DNA from: Anaeromyces robustus
Taxonomy: Eukaryota; Neocallimastigomycota; Neocallimastigomycetes; Neocallimastigales; Neocallimastigaceae
NCBI GenBank assembly: GCA_002104895.1
Contig: MCFG01000371.1
Span: forward strand, 1 to 64,000
DNA: 64,000 bases
Reading direction: 5' to 3'
In this document: positions 21,521 to 33,800 of the stretch, one piece after another
Numbering within the stretch: the first letter of the stretch is position 1
How the letters are laid out: the number at the start of each line of letters is the position of its first letter
Made by a program: the position numbers and the translations under genes
The notes under the pieces: generated by a model
The model's database searches: none
What the model was told of the DNA's origin: nothing
The model's input: only the letters and a program-made list of their open reading frames with translations

Positions 21521-22214
21521 TGTCAAGACATCAAGTGCAATTGAAATTAGAATTTATAATTTCAATTATTTTGATATATAATATTATTATTTATTATAAT
21601 AATTATTAATAATTTTTTATAATAATTATATATAATAATTATTATTATAATATTTTATTTTAAATATTATAATTTAAGATTATTTAAATAATCTAATAAT
21701 ATATTTTAATATATATATTATTTATATATATTCAATTATATTGAATAATATATTAATTTTATTACTATTTAATATCGATATTAATAACTTATTATATTAC
21801 AAATTATTAATTATATTATACGTTAACGTATCACTTTAAATTAATGTATTAAATTAATGTATTAATATTTTATATTATATTTTATATTATTATTATCAAA
21901 CTTACAAAGTATAAAAGAACATAACATAAAGTTATATTTAATGTTCTTTGTAAGGTTATTAACACCTGAATTATATAGTTATATTAATATTATCAATATC
22001 TTATTTTTAAATAAAATTTACTATTAAAAAGTTAATCTTAAAGTGTTATTATTATTATTAAATAAATATTGTGTTATTTGCATTACAATTAATTTAGTTA
22101 TTATTTAAATATTATTTAATTATAAAAACTATTTAATTATAAAAACTATATAATTAGTCATTCGACCTAGTAGACTTATTTAAATTAGAAAATAATCCAG
22201 TTGGAAACTTAACA
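21521..22214 (+). repeat. 3' LTR of element C
   Basis: It starts TGTCAAGACATC right after the purine tract. An inverted repeat AATTGAAATTA/TAATTTCAATT follows the start, as in D's LTR. TATAAAAG lies at 21910-21917, and GTAAGGTTATT (21950-21960) occupies the place of D's transcript start. The end at CTTAACA (22214) is inferred by likeness to D's end; with no second copy it remains uncertain. Confidence 0.5.
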
Positions 22215-22551
22215 AATATTTATCTTTCTATGAAAAAGTTAATCCAAGTGATTTTTATAATATAGTTTAAATTTTATAATTTTAATTAATATTATTTAAT
22301 AATTTAATATTTTATTTGAGAATTCTAGTTAATACATAATTAATAAAATATGTTTATATAATAAAGTTTATTTAGATATTAATATTATTAGATAAATTCA
22401 ATATAATTATAATAAAATTAATAAAAATAATAAAAAAAAAATATTATATTAAACATGAAATAATTATTATAAATTGTTTATATTAGAATATATTTTTTTT
22501 AATATTTCCTGCTGTCTTGTCTTTAAATAAAATAATTAGATATATAATATT
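22215..22551. repeat. Dispersed AT-rich repeat, copy 1
   Basis: About 330 bp that align, with many small indels, to 23888-24248. Shared landmarks are ATCTTTCTATG, AAGTTAATCC, TTATTTGAGAATT, TTAAACATGAAATAATTA and CCTGCTGTCTTGTC. Copy 1 begins where C's LTR is thought to end and lacks the TGTAAC-type terminus of copy 2. Confidence 0.7.
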
Positions 22552-23887
22552 TATCATTTAAAATATAAACATATAAACCTTTTATCCCATATAAACTAAC
22601 ATTTAATAAAACTTCTTTATAATATTATTAATATCTTAAAACATAATAATTTTATCTATATTAAAAATTATTTTTATATTATCAATATTTTATTAATATC
22701 TTAAAATAAATTATAAATATTTTATTAATATCAAATAAATTTTATTAATACTTTATAATTAATATTCTTATAATAAATTTTATCAATATTCTTATAATAA
22801 ATAAATATTATTAATATTTTATATTAAATAAATCCTATTAATATCTTATAATAAATTCTATATCTTTATTAATATTTTAAATAAATCTTATTAATATTTT
22901 ATAATAAACTTTATATATAATAAATAATATTTTAAATAATATTTTATCAATATCAAATATTTTATAACACTTTATTAATACATTTTATTTATATTCTTAT
23001 AACAATAATTATTAATATTTCTAATTCTAACCTTTAATAAATTTAATACTTCAATATAATTATAATAATAAATATTTATAATAATAAATATATAAATAAT
23101 TATAATTAAATAATACTATCCACTCTTTTCCCTTTTTCCCTTATCCTTTCCCTCCAACTTAAAAACCCTGGACAAATACAGAAAATAAATATTCTGTATA
23201 TTATTAAAATAAAATAAAATAAATAAAATAATAAAAATTAATTATAAAATAAATGAATTATTTATAAAATGTATAATACAGAAGTTAAATGTATTTCTGT
23301 ATAAAAGTATAATATTTATTTTTAATTTTTATTTAAAACACTAAATAGATTAATAAAATATTTAATAATTAGAATAGAAAATATTAATAAATAATAATAA
23401 CAATAATAATTAATATTAAAATAAATCTTAGAAAATAACGTTTAGAATAGAGAATTATATTATAAAATAAATAATAATAATTAGATTAATTAAATAAATA
23501 ATAATAATAATAATAGTCGAAAGACTATAATAATAAAATTCATGTATTATAAAAGGAGGATAATTTTTCTTTCTTTTATAAGACGATCAATAATTTGTAT
23601 TTAAAAATAAGAATAATAAAAATAAAAGAAGAGTTAAACAAAAGATTATTTTATTTTTAATTTTATTGATTCATTAGTAATAATTATTTAGTATATAAGT
23701 TAATTATATTTATTGTTTATGAATATACATGTTTCCTGCATCATGAGTGATACAGACTCAATATAAATAGAGATTTATATTATTACTACCAGGTGATTGA
23801 ACATGTATTAAGAAGAAAAAATAAATAATTCTGATTGGCTAAATAACTAAATAATACATATAAAAGAAATTATTATTATTATATTTT
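22552..23887. other. Gene-free AT-rich stretch between two repeat copies
   Basis: No supported open frame. It contains many TATTAATAT-type units (22620-23000), a pyrimidine block CTTTTCCCTTTTTCCC (near 23127), and ACAGAAAATAAATATTCTGT-like sequence near 23180 that resembles part of solo LTR F. It may be interior or LTR sequence of a decayed element. Confidence 0.4.
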
Positions 23888-24281
23888 TAATATTTGATCT
23901 TTCTATGGAGAGAAAGTTAATCCCAAGTGAGTTTTTTATAATATAGTTTAGAGATTTTTATAATGGTTTAATTAATATTTAGTTTAATAATTTAATATTT
24001 TATTTGAGAATTTCCTAGGTTAATATATAGATTAATAAGGAATAGTGTTTATATAATAAAGTTTAGTTTAGATATTAATATTAGATAAATTCAATTATAA
24101 TTATAATAAAATGTAATAATAAATAATAATAAATAAATAAACTATTATATTAAACATGAAATAATTATTATAAATTGTGTTATATTAGAATATATTGTTT
24201 TGTTAATATTTCCCTGCTGTCTTGTCTTTAAATAAAATAATTAGATATAAGTTTATCTTGTATCATGAGAGATTCGTTACA
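23888..24281 (-). repeat. Dispersed AT-rich repeat, copy 2, with LTR-like terminus
   Basis: Second copy of the repeat at 22215-22551. Its minus-strand terminus TGTAACGAATC (24281-24271) matches the LTR starts of A, B and F, suggesting an LTR fragment on the minus strand. No PBS, target repeat or opposite end could be fixed. It marks the right edge of the retroelement cluster. Confidence 0.5.
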
Positions 24282-24857
24282 TAGTAAAAATAATAATATC
24301 AATTATGTTTAAAAAATCATTAAATAAATATTTTTTTATTTTTTTATTATTTTATTAAAATTTTAGTTATTATTATTACAATTTAATAATAAAATAAATT
24401 AAAATATTTTATATAAATAATTTTAAATATAAATGAAAAATATTATAAAATATTAAATAAAATAAAAGACTTTGAAAAAATATGATTTTTGTTTGTTTGT
24501 AAAAGTTAATGAATAACTTGAATCTTTCTTTTTTAAATTTTTTTTGTATTCTTTCGTATTTTTTTTTTTTTTCAATTCTTTGATTTTATTATAATTTTTT
24601 TAATTATTTTTATTTCATTTTTTAATTTGTAATTATTAATTATAATTTTTAATTATTATTTATTTATTTATTCATTTATTTAATATATAAAATTTCATGC
24701 GCCACAGATTCCGAAATGCACAATTCCGAAATGCACGATTCCGAAATGCACCACATTCCCTCCTTTTTAATGAATTTAAATACTCATTTACTATATTAAT
24801 TTTAATATTATATATTTGTATATTTTATATTTATAATTTAATTAATAAAAAAATAAA
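24282..24857. other. Upstream region of the GNAT gene
   Basis: AT-rich spacer between the retroelement cluster and the acetyltransferase gene. The only non-A/T-rich part is the triple 15-bp repeat at 24707-24751. Confidence 0.5.
24707..24751 (+). promoter_or_regulatory. Three tandem copies of a 15-bp motif upstream of the GNAT gene
   Basis: (G/A)ATTCCGAAATGCAC occurs three times head to tail at 24707-24721, 24722-24736 and 24737-24751, the only GC-containing block for hundreds of bases. It ends about 106 bp before the ATG. Tandem identical sites at this distance suggest transcription-factor binding; the factor is unknown. Confidence 0.45.
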
Positions 24858-25418
24858 ATGAACAAAAATGTATCTTTAATTCCGTTAGAAGAAAATGATA
24901 GAGAACAATTTATAATTGATAATCAAAAAGCTTTTAAATATGGAGCAACAGAAGAATTTGGAATGAGAGATAATCATGTTAATAGTGATGGTGAAATTAT
25001 TTCCAGAAAAACCATTGAAAGATGTATAAACAAAAATAATTCAGAAACTTATCGTATTATGCTTAATGAAGAAAAAGTTGGAGGTGTTATTATAAGTATT
25101 AACAAAGAGAAAAAAAGAGGTGAATTAGAAATATTATATGTTTCACCAGAATTTCATAGTAAAGGTATTGGTTATACTACATGGTGTCTTATAGAAAAAA
25201 TGCATCCCGAAATAAAAATATGGGAAACAATAACACCTTATTTTGAAAAAAGAAATATTCATTTTTATGTAAATCGATGTGGCTTCCATATTACAAAATT
25301 TTATAATGAATATTATAAACAAAAACATGACGAAAATGAAGTAACAGAAAGTGAAGAAGAAGATGAAGATGGAGAAGGAGATTTTGATATGTTCTATTTT
25401 GAAAAAATTATAGAATAA
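24858..25418 (+). CDS. GNAT-family N-acetyltransferase, intronless
   Basis: 186 aa, ATG in an AAA-rich context. The family transfers acetyl from acetyl-CoA to an amine; the substrate here is unknown. Motif A is clear: strand LEILYVSPEF followed by HSKGIG (about residues 96-102), the pyrophosphate-binding Q/R-x-x-G-x-G/A loop, then TTWCLIEKMHP. A later NIHFYVNRCGF segment matches motif B, and LIPLEENDREQFIIDNQKAF is a typical beginning. The C-terminus has an acidic tail (EVTESEEEDEDGEGDFDM), unusual for bacterial members. Neighbouring host genes have introns and this one has none, and the closest look is to bacterial (Firmicutes-type) GNATs, so horizontal transfer is inferred. Confidence 0.85.
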   Translation: MNKNVSLIPLEENDREQFIIDNQKAFKYGATEEFGMRDNHVNSDGEIISRKTIERCINKNNSETYRIMLNEEKVGGVIISINKEKKRGELEILYVSPEFHSKGIGYTTWCLIEKMHPEIKIWETITPYFEKRNIHFYVNRCGFHITKFYNEYYKQKHDENEVTESEEEDEDGEGDFDMFYFEKIIE

Positions 25419-26968
25419 TTTATATAATTTTTTAATGTATAAATCCATCATTGTTTCATAATAATAAATATATTATTAAATATTTGATAATATATTAAAA
25501 TATTATTCATGTTAATAAGTAATAAGTACATTATTAAATAATTATAATATATGTCATTTAAGATATTTAAGATATTATTTATAATAATAATAATAATAGT
25601 TTATTAAATGACTTGAATAAATAAATAACAATTATTTGAACTATAATAAAAATATTATTATTCATATTATAATTTAAAAAATTAATTTATTGTTTCATAA
25701 TAATAAATATATTATTAAATATTTGATAATAAATGGCATTATAATATTATTTATGTTAATAAGCACATTATTAAATAATTATAATATTTAAGATATTATT
25801 TATAATAATAATAGTTTATTAAATGACTTGAATAAATAAATAAATAACAATTATTTGAACTATAATAATATTATTATTATTTATATTATAATACTTTTTT
25901 TTTTTTTTTCTTGTAATAAAATACAATAAATTTCTTTTTTCTATAATTTTAAATAAAATATTTAATAACAAGAAAAATATAAAATACTTTTTTTTTTTCT
26001 TGTAATAAAATACAATAAATATCTTTTTTCTATAATTTTAAATAAAATATTTAATAATAAGACAAATACAAAATAATTACATATATTTATAACAATAATT
26101 TATAATATATTACTTTTTTTTTATAACTTCACTACTTTTTTTTTTTTTTTATAAAGCTTACTATTTAATAATTATTACTTTAAATATAAACACAAATCTT
26201 ATTAATCTTATAGATATTAGTTATTTTTTATAATTATTTTATTATTATTTTATTATTATTTAAAAATATTTTATTATTAATATTAATTAGATAAAAAATG
26301 ATGAAATTTATTTATTTTATAAATTAATTTAACACTCAAAAAAAATATATTTATGTTACTTTTTTGAATATTATTTAATCCATAAATATTAAAAAAAGTT
26401 AAAATAAAAAAAATAAAAAAATAAAAAAATAAAAAAAAAAAAGAATATATAATAATAACGGAAAAAAAAAAAATAAAAGAAAAAAAAGGAAAAAAAAATA
26501 TACATTAAATATAAAAAAAATATAAAATACATATAGACCTATTTTTTTTATTATTATGTTATTTTTTTTCCTTTTCTTTTATCCTCTTTTATTTTTTGTT
26601 TTTTCCTTTTTTTTTATTTCTTTTTTTCTTTTTTTTATTATTTTTTTATTTTGATTTTATTTATTTATTGTTATTAGTTTAACATTATTTCTATTATTTA
26701 ATTAAATAAAATAATCAAATTAAATATATTTTTATTTTTTCTAATTTTTTTTTCAATTATTTATTTTATTTTTTCTTATTATATATTATTTTTTTTTTTA
26801 TTTATTGATTGATTTAATTATTTATTTATTCTTTTTTTTTTTTTTTTTTTTGTTTGTTTGTTTGTTTGTTTGATTTTAATTTGTTTGATTGTTTGTTTTA
26901 TTAGATTATTTCTATTAATTTTTTTTTATATTTTTTTTATCATTTTATTTATAATTTTTTTTTATTTC
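25419..26968. other. Gene-free stretch with two local tandem duplications
   Basis: No gene seen. A segment at 25451-25677 is duplicated imperfectly at 25690-25895 (both start TTGTTTCATAATAATAAATA and contain TTATTAAATGACTTGAATAA). Next, a segment of about 90 bp at 25891-25982 is repeated at 25984-26073 (CTTGTAATAAAATACAATAAAT...). The rest is poly-A/poly-T and TTTG runs; this is the 3' side of two convergent genes. Confidence 0.65.
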
Positions 26969-27718
26969 CTAATTATTTTTCTTTCCATTTTCTTTTTTCT
27001 TTTCATCTTCTACAGGAGCTCCTGGTTTTGGCTTATTTTGGTATCTATCAATAGCACCAAAGATAACAACGAAAACACTGAAGAAAATAAAGAAGTATTT
27101 GCAAACAGCTAATTTACCAGCTAAATTAAGTAAAGTCATAGTGTTTGGATAACCTAAAATTGTGAAAATTAAAGCAATACTTTCTAAAACTTGGAAAATA
27201 GCAATACCAGATGGAGCAAGATTAGCTCTAGTAAAACCACAAACTTCATTGATAACTTCGGTAATACTGTATAATAAGAATGGACTGTAAATGAAAATTA
27301 AAACTAAGTTATAAATAAGGTAGATTTTTCTTCCTCCTTCTTTCATAGCAGTAAGAGTTTCATAAGCTTCCTTACCCTTATAATTGTAGTGGTTATTGAA
27401 TACATCCTTATATTTTATTTCAGCAATATTTTCATATTTATAAGTGTACTTGGTAATTCTTCTTTCCAAATAGTTTAAGATTAAGAAAATTAATAATAAG
27501 GCACCAATACCAACATACATACTAATTTTGTTTTTGTGAATTTTGAAGAGTTTAACAGCAATATTAGTTACTTTACTTTCAACAGCATCATATTTTTTTT
27601 GAAGAACTACATCAATAGTTTCACTGCTACCACTTCTACTAACATTATCAGTAGAACCATTCTTATTTGGTCTCTTACGCTTAAGTAAATAATTTTGACT
27701 GTTCTTTCCTCTTGCCAT
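26969..27718 (-). CDS. Unidentified four-helix membrane protein
   Basis: 249 aa in one exon, ATG at 27718-27716. A basic, Ser/Asn-rich N-terminus (MARGKNSQNYLLKRKRPNKN) is followed by four hydrophobic segments at about residues 66-86, 131-153, 170-189 and 204-224. There is a polar loop of about 45 residues after the first helix (with KYKDVFNNHYNYKG) and a Lys/Glu-rich C-terminal tail (EDEKKKENGKKNN). No signal peptide. Codon use and third-position composition are those of an expressed host gene. I do not recognise the family; an endomembrane location with both ends cytosolic is a guess from charge distribution. Confidence 0.75.
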   Translation of the reverse strand: MARGKNSQNYLLKRKRPNKNGSTDNVSRSGSSETIDVVLQKKYDAVESKVTNIAVKLFKIHKNKISMYVGIGALLLIFLILNYLERRITKYTYKYENIAEIKYKDVFNNHYNYKGKEAYETLTAMKEGGRKIYLIYNLVLIFIYSPFLLYSITEVINEVCGFTRANLAPSGIAIFQVLESIALIFTILGYPNTMTLLNLAGKLAVCKYFFIFFSVFVVIFGAIDRYQNKPKPGAPVEDEKKKENGKKNN

Positions 27719-27865
27719 CTAATATTAATACACCAATATAATTAAATAAAATTTTAATTTAATGATTTTTACTTACATTTTAAATAATTAATATTTATAT
27801 ATTTATTTATTGTATATTATAAAAATAATATATATATCAATATAATTATTAAATTTTATTTAACA

Positions 27866-27994
27866 TTTTTTTATTCTTATTTATTCTATTTATATATTTC
27901 TATATCTATATTGCAATTCGAATAAAGCAATTTTTTTATTCTTATTTATTTTATTTATATATTTCTATATCTATATTGCAATTCGAATAAAGCA
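27866..27994. repeat. 65-bp tandem duplication
   Basis: Two 64-bp copies (27866-27929 and 27931-27994) differ at one base by eye. Each ends with TTGCAATTCGAATAAAGCA, the only non-A/T-dominated part. It lies 148-276 bp upstream of the membrane-protein gene start, so it may be part of that promoter. Confidence 0.85.
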
Positions 27995-28499
27995 TCCTTT
28001 CCTTCCTTATTTATTTATTTATATTTCCATCTAATTTTCTTTATTTAATATTTTTTTTTCTTATAGATTTGTTGTTTGTTATATATCAATATAAATCTCA
28101 TTGTGAAATATAGATCCATTAATTATTTACCGAAACTAAATTTACTATTTTGAATATCACTAAGTTTTGAAAAAATGTTTGTTTACTTTTCTACTTTCAA
28201 TAACCTCTCTCAACATATATAATTTCTAAAATATTATCCAAAATCAAAAAAAAATAATATATTTTACCTTTTTATATATTTATTTGATTTTTATATTTAT
28301 TTTTATTCTTAAATTAAATTTATAATTTATTTTATTTATTTTAATAAAAAAAGAAAAAAGTTTTGTTTGGAATTTATTCTAATTTTATACGATTTATTTT
28401 TGTATATTATTTGTATATATGAATATATATTTATTCATTCATTTATTTATTTATTCATTACTTTTTTTTTTTCATTCATTCATATAATTAGTTATTTAT

Positions 28500-28503
28500 T
28501 AAT

Positions 28504-28602
<99 letters not shown>

Positions 28603-28604
28603 TT
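28500..28604. repeat. (TTTA)n microsatellite
   Basis: About 26 uninterrupted TTTA units. Confidence 0.95.
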
Positions 28605-30418
28605 ATTAAATCATTCTTTTGCATTGTATAATTGAAATAATATAAACAAAGTTATTAATTATAATAATATATTAATCAATATAAAATAATATATTTTTAA
28701 TATAATTGTTTTTTCTATATTAATATATTGTAAATATTGATTTGATTTATTAACTTTAATAATATTTACTTTTTTTCTAATTTGATATTTTCACTACAAA
28801 TTTTCATAAAAAAAAAAAAAAAAACTAGTAAATTTACTTTAAACTTCTATATTAGAATATGTTTATTAGTAATTAAATTTATATCCATTAAAATAGTCAT
28901 CATATTATTTGATATAAATCAATAAAGAATATATTATTATATTCTTCTTGTTAATATATAATAATATATTATTATCAATTTTTAATTTTTTTAAAAAAAC
29001 AAAAAAAAAAAAAAAAAAGGAAAAGAAAAAATAATCATTTAAGTCATTTAAAATAGTCATTAATTCATTAAAAACTACCTTTAGTGATTATTTTTTAATT
29101 TTCTTCCCACTCTAATTTTCATTTTAACCCCATTTCTAAATTTTAAATATTTGTTTAAATATTGTAACATTTAATTTAAAGAATTTTTCTATGGGTACAA
29201 ACAAATATGAATATAATCTATAATAAAACATTGTATAAATTATTTATAAATAAGATTTTTATAAATTATTAATAATTGTAATTAATAAAAAAAATCAAAA
29301 TTAAAAGTATATAAGCAAATAGCATCAAAAAATATTTCAATAAATTAAAACTAACCTAGATTATCTTCATTATATAAATGATTATATAGCAAAAAAAAAA
29401 AAAAAAAAATAAGAATAATTTAAATTATTCATATATCACAGTAATATTTGATTACTTAATACAATCAATATGTAATAATATTTATTCTAAAACTTTATAC
29501 TTTGTATATTGTATATTTTATTTCATATTTCATAGAAAAAAATCGAAAATTACAAAAATATAAAAATATATATATATAAAAACAATAATATTTATTAATA
29601 TTTTTATTTATTTAATATAATAAATAAACAAACAATTTCTCTTTAATTAAATTTTAATAACTACAAAAAGAATATTTGACAAATATATTAATTTAATTTA
29701 ATATGCTATGGGGCTCATTTAATTTAATATACATAAAAACTGTACAACATAATAAAAATCTAAAATTTATAATGAATTATATTAGACAATTATATTACTT
29801 TGATTTTATTTGTGGCTTATTATTATATAATATATTTATATACATAAAGTTTATCAAATTTATAATACTTTTGAAATTTATAATAAAAATATGTTAAATT
29901 TATAATACATTTTCAATTTTTTCCCTTATTAGTCAAAAAAAAAATTAAAAAAAAAAAAAATAATAATTGAAAGGATAAAAAATGAAAAAAATTCTTACAA
30001 ATTGTTAATAATACTTTTTTTTTTATTTATTTATTTATTTTTAAAATTTTTTATTTTAATTTTATAATGACTTACATAAAAAATACATTTTTTATATTGT
30101 AACTATTTTTTTCTACGATTTATATAATATTTATAAGTTTATAAAAAAAAATTTTATAAAATAATAATAATAATAATGATAATAATAATAATAAATTTTC
30201 ATTATTCTTGTTTTGTTACTTTTATAATTATTACAATTATTATTATTATTATTATTAAATTTATTTTTAATTATTTTTTATTATTTATTATTCTGTTTCT
30301 GTCTTTTTTTTTTTTTTTTTTTCGCTTTTGTTTTGTTTTTTTGTTTTTTTTGTTTTTTTGTTTTTTATTATTATTATTATTATTAGTTTTATTGTTTGTT
30401 TTTGGTTTTTGGTTTTTC

Positions 30419-30498
<80 letters not shown>

Positions 30499-30868
30499 TA
30501 TTATTATTATTATTATTTATTATTATTATTATTATTATTGATTTTTTAAATCTTGTTCTTATTTCTTATTTCATTTAATACATAATGTATATAACTTACA
30601 TAATTGATTATTGTATAAAAAAAATAAAATAAAAAATAAGATTATGATGTTTAATAATTCTTTTTATTATTATTATTATATTATTATTATTATTATTATT
30701 ATTTATTATTCTTGTAAAATATAATTTCTTATTATATATTAATTTCAAGAATTTATTATTTTATTTATTTATTAATTTACTAATTTGTTTATATATTGTG
30801 TAAATATATTATTAAAAAAATTAGATAATAAATTTATATGATAAAAAATAAATAATTATATTTTTTTT

Positions 30869-33800
30869 TTAATGAACAAATAATTCAATGACCATAGTAC
30901 CACTACTGCGTTTTCCCATAATAGTACGGAAAGTTGTTTCAAAAGCTTCAAATATATCATCATCATTATTTATTGGTACATGATGACCAAGTTCATCTTT
31001 ATAACGAATATTTAATTGATTGAAATCAAAATCGGCCGGTATACGACCACATAATCTTAATTTCTTTTCAATTCTCTTTCTTAATTCTTCATATGATATA
31101 GAAGTAGAAGGTACAGCCAAAGTAAATGTATCTTCTCTAAAATGAGTTTTTAAATTAGCAGTAGTACCTAAAGTCAAACCAGGAAGGAATGATCTGTGAC
31201 CACCACTAGATTTTTGGTGAGAAGTCTGAGCAATTGGTGGAACATGCTGTATTGGTGTAACTGGTGGAGTAATTTGATTTAATGATTTATAAGATTGACT
31301 TATACTTATATTATTCATTGAATTAGTTATATTATGTATATTGCCAGTACTTGCACTTGGTTTCATTGGAGTTGGAGTACGTGAACCACGAGATAATGAT
31401 CTTTCTCTTCCTCTTTGTGAAGATGGTTGTTGTCCCATTTGTGGATTATTTACTCGTTGATGTATATATTGACCATTACTCTATAAAATATTATTGCAAT
31501 AAAAAATTAAAAAACAATAAAAAACAATAATTAATTATTAAGTACAACTTATTATAATATTTATTATATATATATAAAAAAAAAAACTTTTTAAATATAT
31601 TCATGATTATATATATTAAATATATATATACATTTATAAATTATATATATATATTTATATATTTATATTTATATATTTATATTTATATATTTATATATTT
31701 AATAAAAATATCATTTTTATATACACTTACCAATCTAGTGGGTTCAGTAGGTAAAGTAATTGGTTGTGGTACAAAGTTTGGTGTTGGTAATTCAGGATAA
31801 GAAGAATTTCTTGAACTTTGTATAGAATATTGATTAGAATGATTAGAATTTGAACGATTATGAGACGAATAACTTTGACCACTACTTGAATAATGAGGTT
31901 GATATTGAGAATTAGGAACATTTTGATAGTATTGATTATTATTATAAGAACTATTACTAACAGAACCACGACGATATTCACCTTCAGTTTCTGAATCGTA
32001 TTCTAAGTAGTCATCTAAGAATGAATCATCATAATAATTATTATTAGTGTAAATATCAAAATTTGGATTTCTTGGTTCATTTCCACCATAATAACTACTT
32101 GAAGCAGTTGATGAATAGGATTGTGAAAGATTTGAATAAATATCTTGTTGTGATTCATTTCTATTGAAAGATGAAGAACGACGACCTCTTGAGTTACTTA
32201 ATGTTGATGTATAAGAACCATTATTAGCATTACTATTAGCTTTAGCCATTTTCTTCATATTTAATTGTTCTTCAGTATATTCATCCTCTGAAGAATCATA
32301 TTGGAATTGTTGAGCATAATTTGAATTGTATAAAGGTAAATTACTAATTAACTGAGTATTACTACTGAATGCGCTTTGTTGTTTTTGATTACGTTGATTT
32401 TTAATATTTTTAAACTCATCAACCCATTTTTGAACTAAATCTAAACCTTTCTTTGTTCTAAGTATTACTGTATTTGTACTGTCACTATCAAACTCAATTT
32501 TAAATTGGAATTTCATTTGATCTGGTATAGATATATCTTCAACGTTAGTAATGAAATATGTAAAAATATTATTTTTTAAAATCAATGGTACTCTCATTTT
32601 TCCATCAACTTTTGACTTTCTTGGTTTTCCACCTTCTTTAAATGATAACAATATACGTTCGAATAAATAAAAATCTAATGTTTTCTCACTACTATTCATT
32701 GTACTTACATCAAATTGTTCTGTTAATAATAATTCACCAAATTGGTTAGTTTGAAGACCCTTCCAATCTTCAACAGAAAGATTTAATTCTTCAACCTTAT
32801 TTTTATTTTCAACTTTTCTTTTAGTTTCATTGGTTCTATTTACAACACGTTTAATAGCTTCTAAACCTTCTAATAATTCTTCAGCATAAGGATGGTTTTC
32901 TTTTTTATCATGTTTATATAAACGTTCAAGTAATAATGGATATTTACAAATTCTTTGTACTGGTCTAATTAAATATGAAGGAATTTGATTGTTTGGATTA
33001 ACTGGTGTATTTTCTGGAAGGTTATAGAATTTATTATAAACTCTTGACCAACTTTCAGTATAATAACCAGATTCTCTTACAGCCATTTCAGAAGCTGATT
33101 CTTGATTAGAACAATAAGCATCATAAACACTAAAATTATCTTCGTTAGTTGAAAACCACTTTCCAATTCTTTGTTCCTTTATTGGTAAAGCCAACGTTGA
33201 TTCAAGACCAATTAAGAATCTTCTTTGAAAATCTACTAAATCATCAATATTTGCAAATAATTTCAAAGCTTTATCTTTTGATAGAACTCTTTTAAATTCT
33301 GCTTCATTCTTATATGTCTATAAATTTAATTTAATATAATAATTTAAAATTAAATAAAAAAACAATAAGTAACAAAATTAAAATTTCCTTAAAAAAAACT
33401 ATTTATATATAATTCTTAAAATATTATTATAATAATAAAAAAATTTAAAAATAAAAAAAAAGAGGATAAACTTTAAATTTGTCCTTTTTTTTTTTTTTAA
33501 TATTTTTAAATTTTATTTACTTTTATTATTATATACTTACTCTCATTAATTCTAAATCTCTAACATAACTTCTTTCAGTTTCTAACAATTCTTTAATTTG
33601 CTTAGCTCTATAATCAGTAGATTCATCAACATTTAATTCAGTTATACCTAAAGTTTCTGGTAAAGGAATTAATTCTTTTGGTAAACCTTCTTTATCTTTT
33701 AATTTATCCATTACTTTATTTAAAGCTTTAACAACCTAATTTATTTAACAAATATAGATGAATAAATAAATAAATATTATTTATTAATTATTTCCAACAT

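Larger units (their letters stand above)
16910..22214 (+). mobile_element. Element C: Ty3/Gypsy element, 5' end displaced
   Basis: Contains a long Pol frame (17027-20935), a noncoding tail, a conserved box plus purine tract (21488-21518) and a 3' LTR starting TGTCAAG at 21521. Its 5' LTR and Gag are not seen: the AAT tract in front of Pol is cut by element A, and element D lies beyond. It is a different lineage from A and B (distinct protease DCGS, no clear canonical chromodomain, different LTR) and related to D by LTR sequence. It is incomplete within the window. Confidence 0.75.
27719..30868. other. Gene-free stretch with simple repeats
   Basis: No coding region is supported. It holds a tandem duplication (27866-27994), a (TTTA)n run (28500-28604), poly-A tracts, and (ATT)n with long T runs (30170-30545). 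Hydrophobic open frames here are only these repeats translated. It separates two minus-strand genes. Confidence 0.6.

Noticed and set aside
22215-24281. Complete LTR pair of one element
   Set aside because: The left copy lacks the terminal bases of the right copy, and no target repeat, PBS or interior gene was found.
24707-24751. Heat-shock element
   Set aside because: TTC and GAA are separated by one base, not the two of the canonical heat-shock element.
28367-28609. IYLF-repeat open frame, and similar ones at 39156-39515, 54764-55058 and 61185-61463
   Set aside because: Translations of TTTA/TAAA microsatellites.
30176-30578. Hydrophobic open frames rich in I, F, L and Y
   Set aside because: They come from (ATT)n and poly-T tracts; no start context, splice sites or domain.
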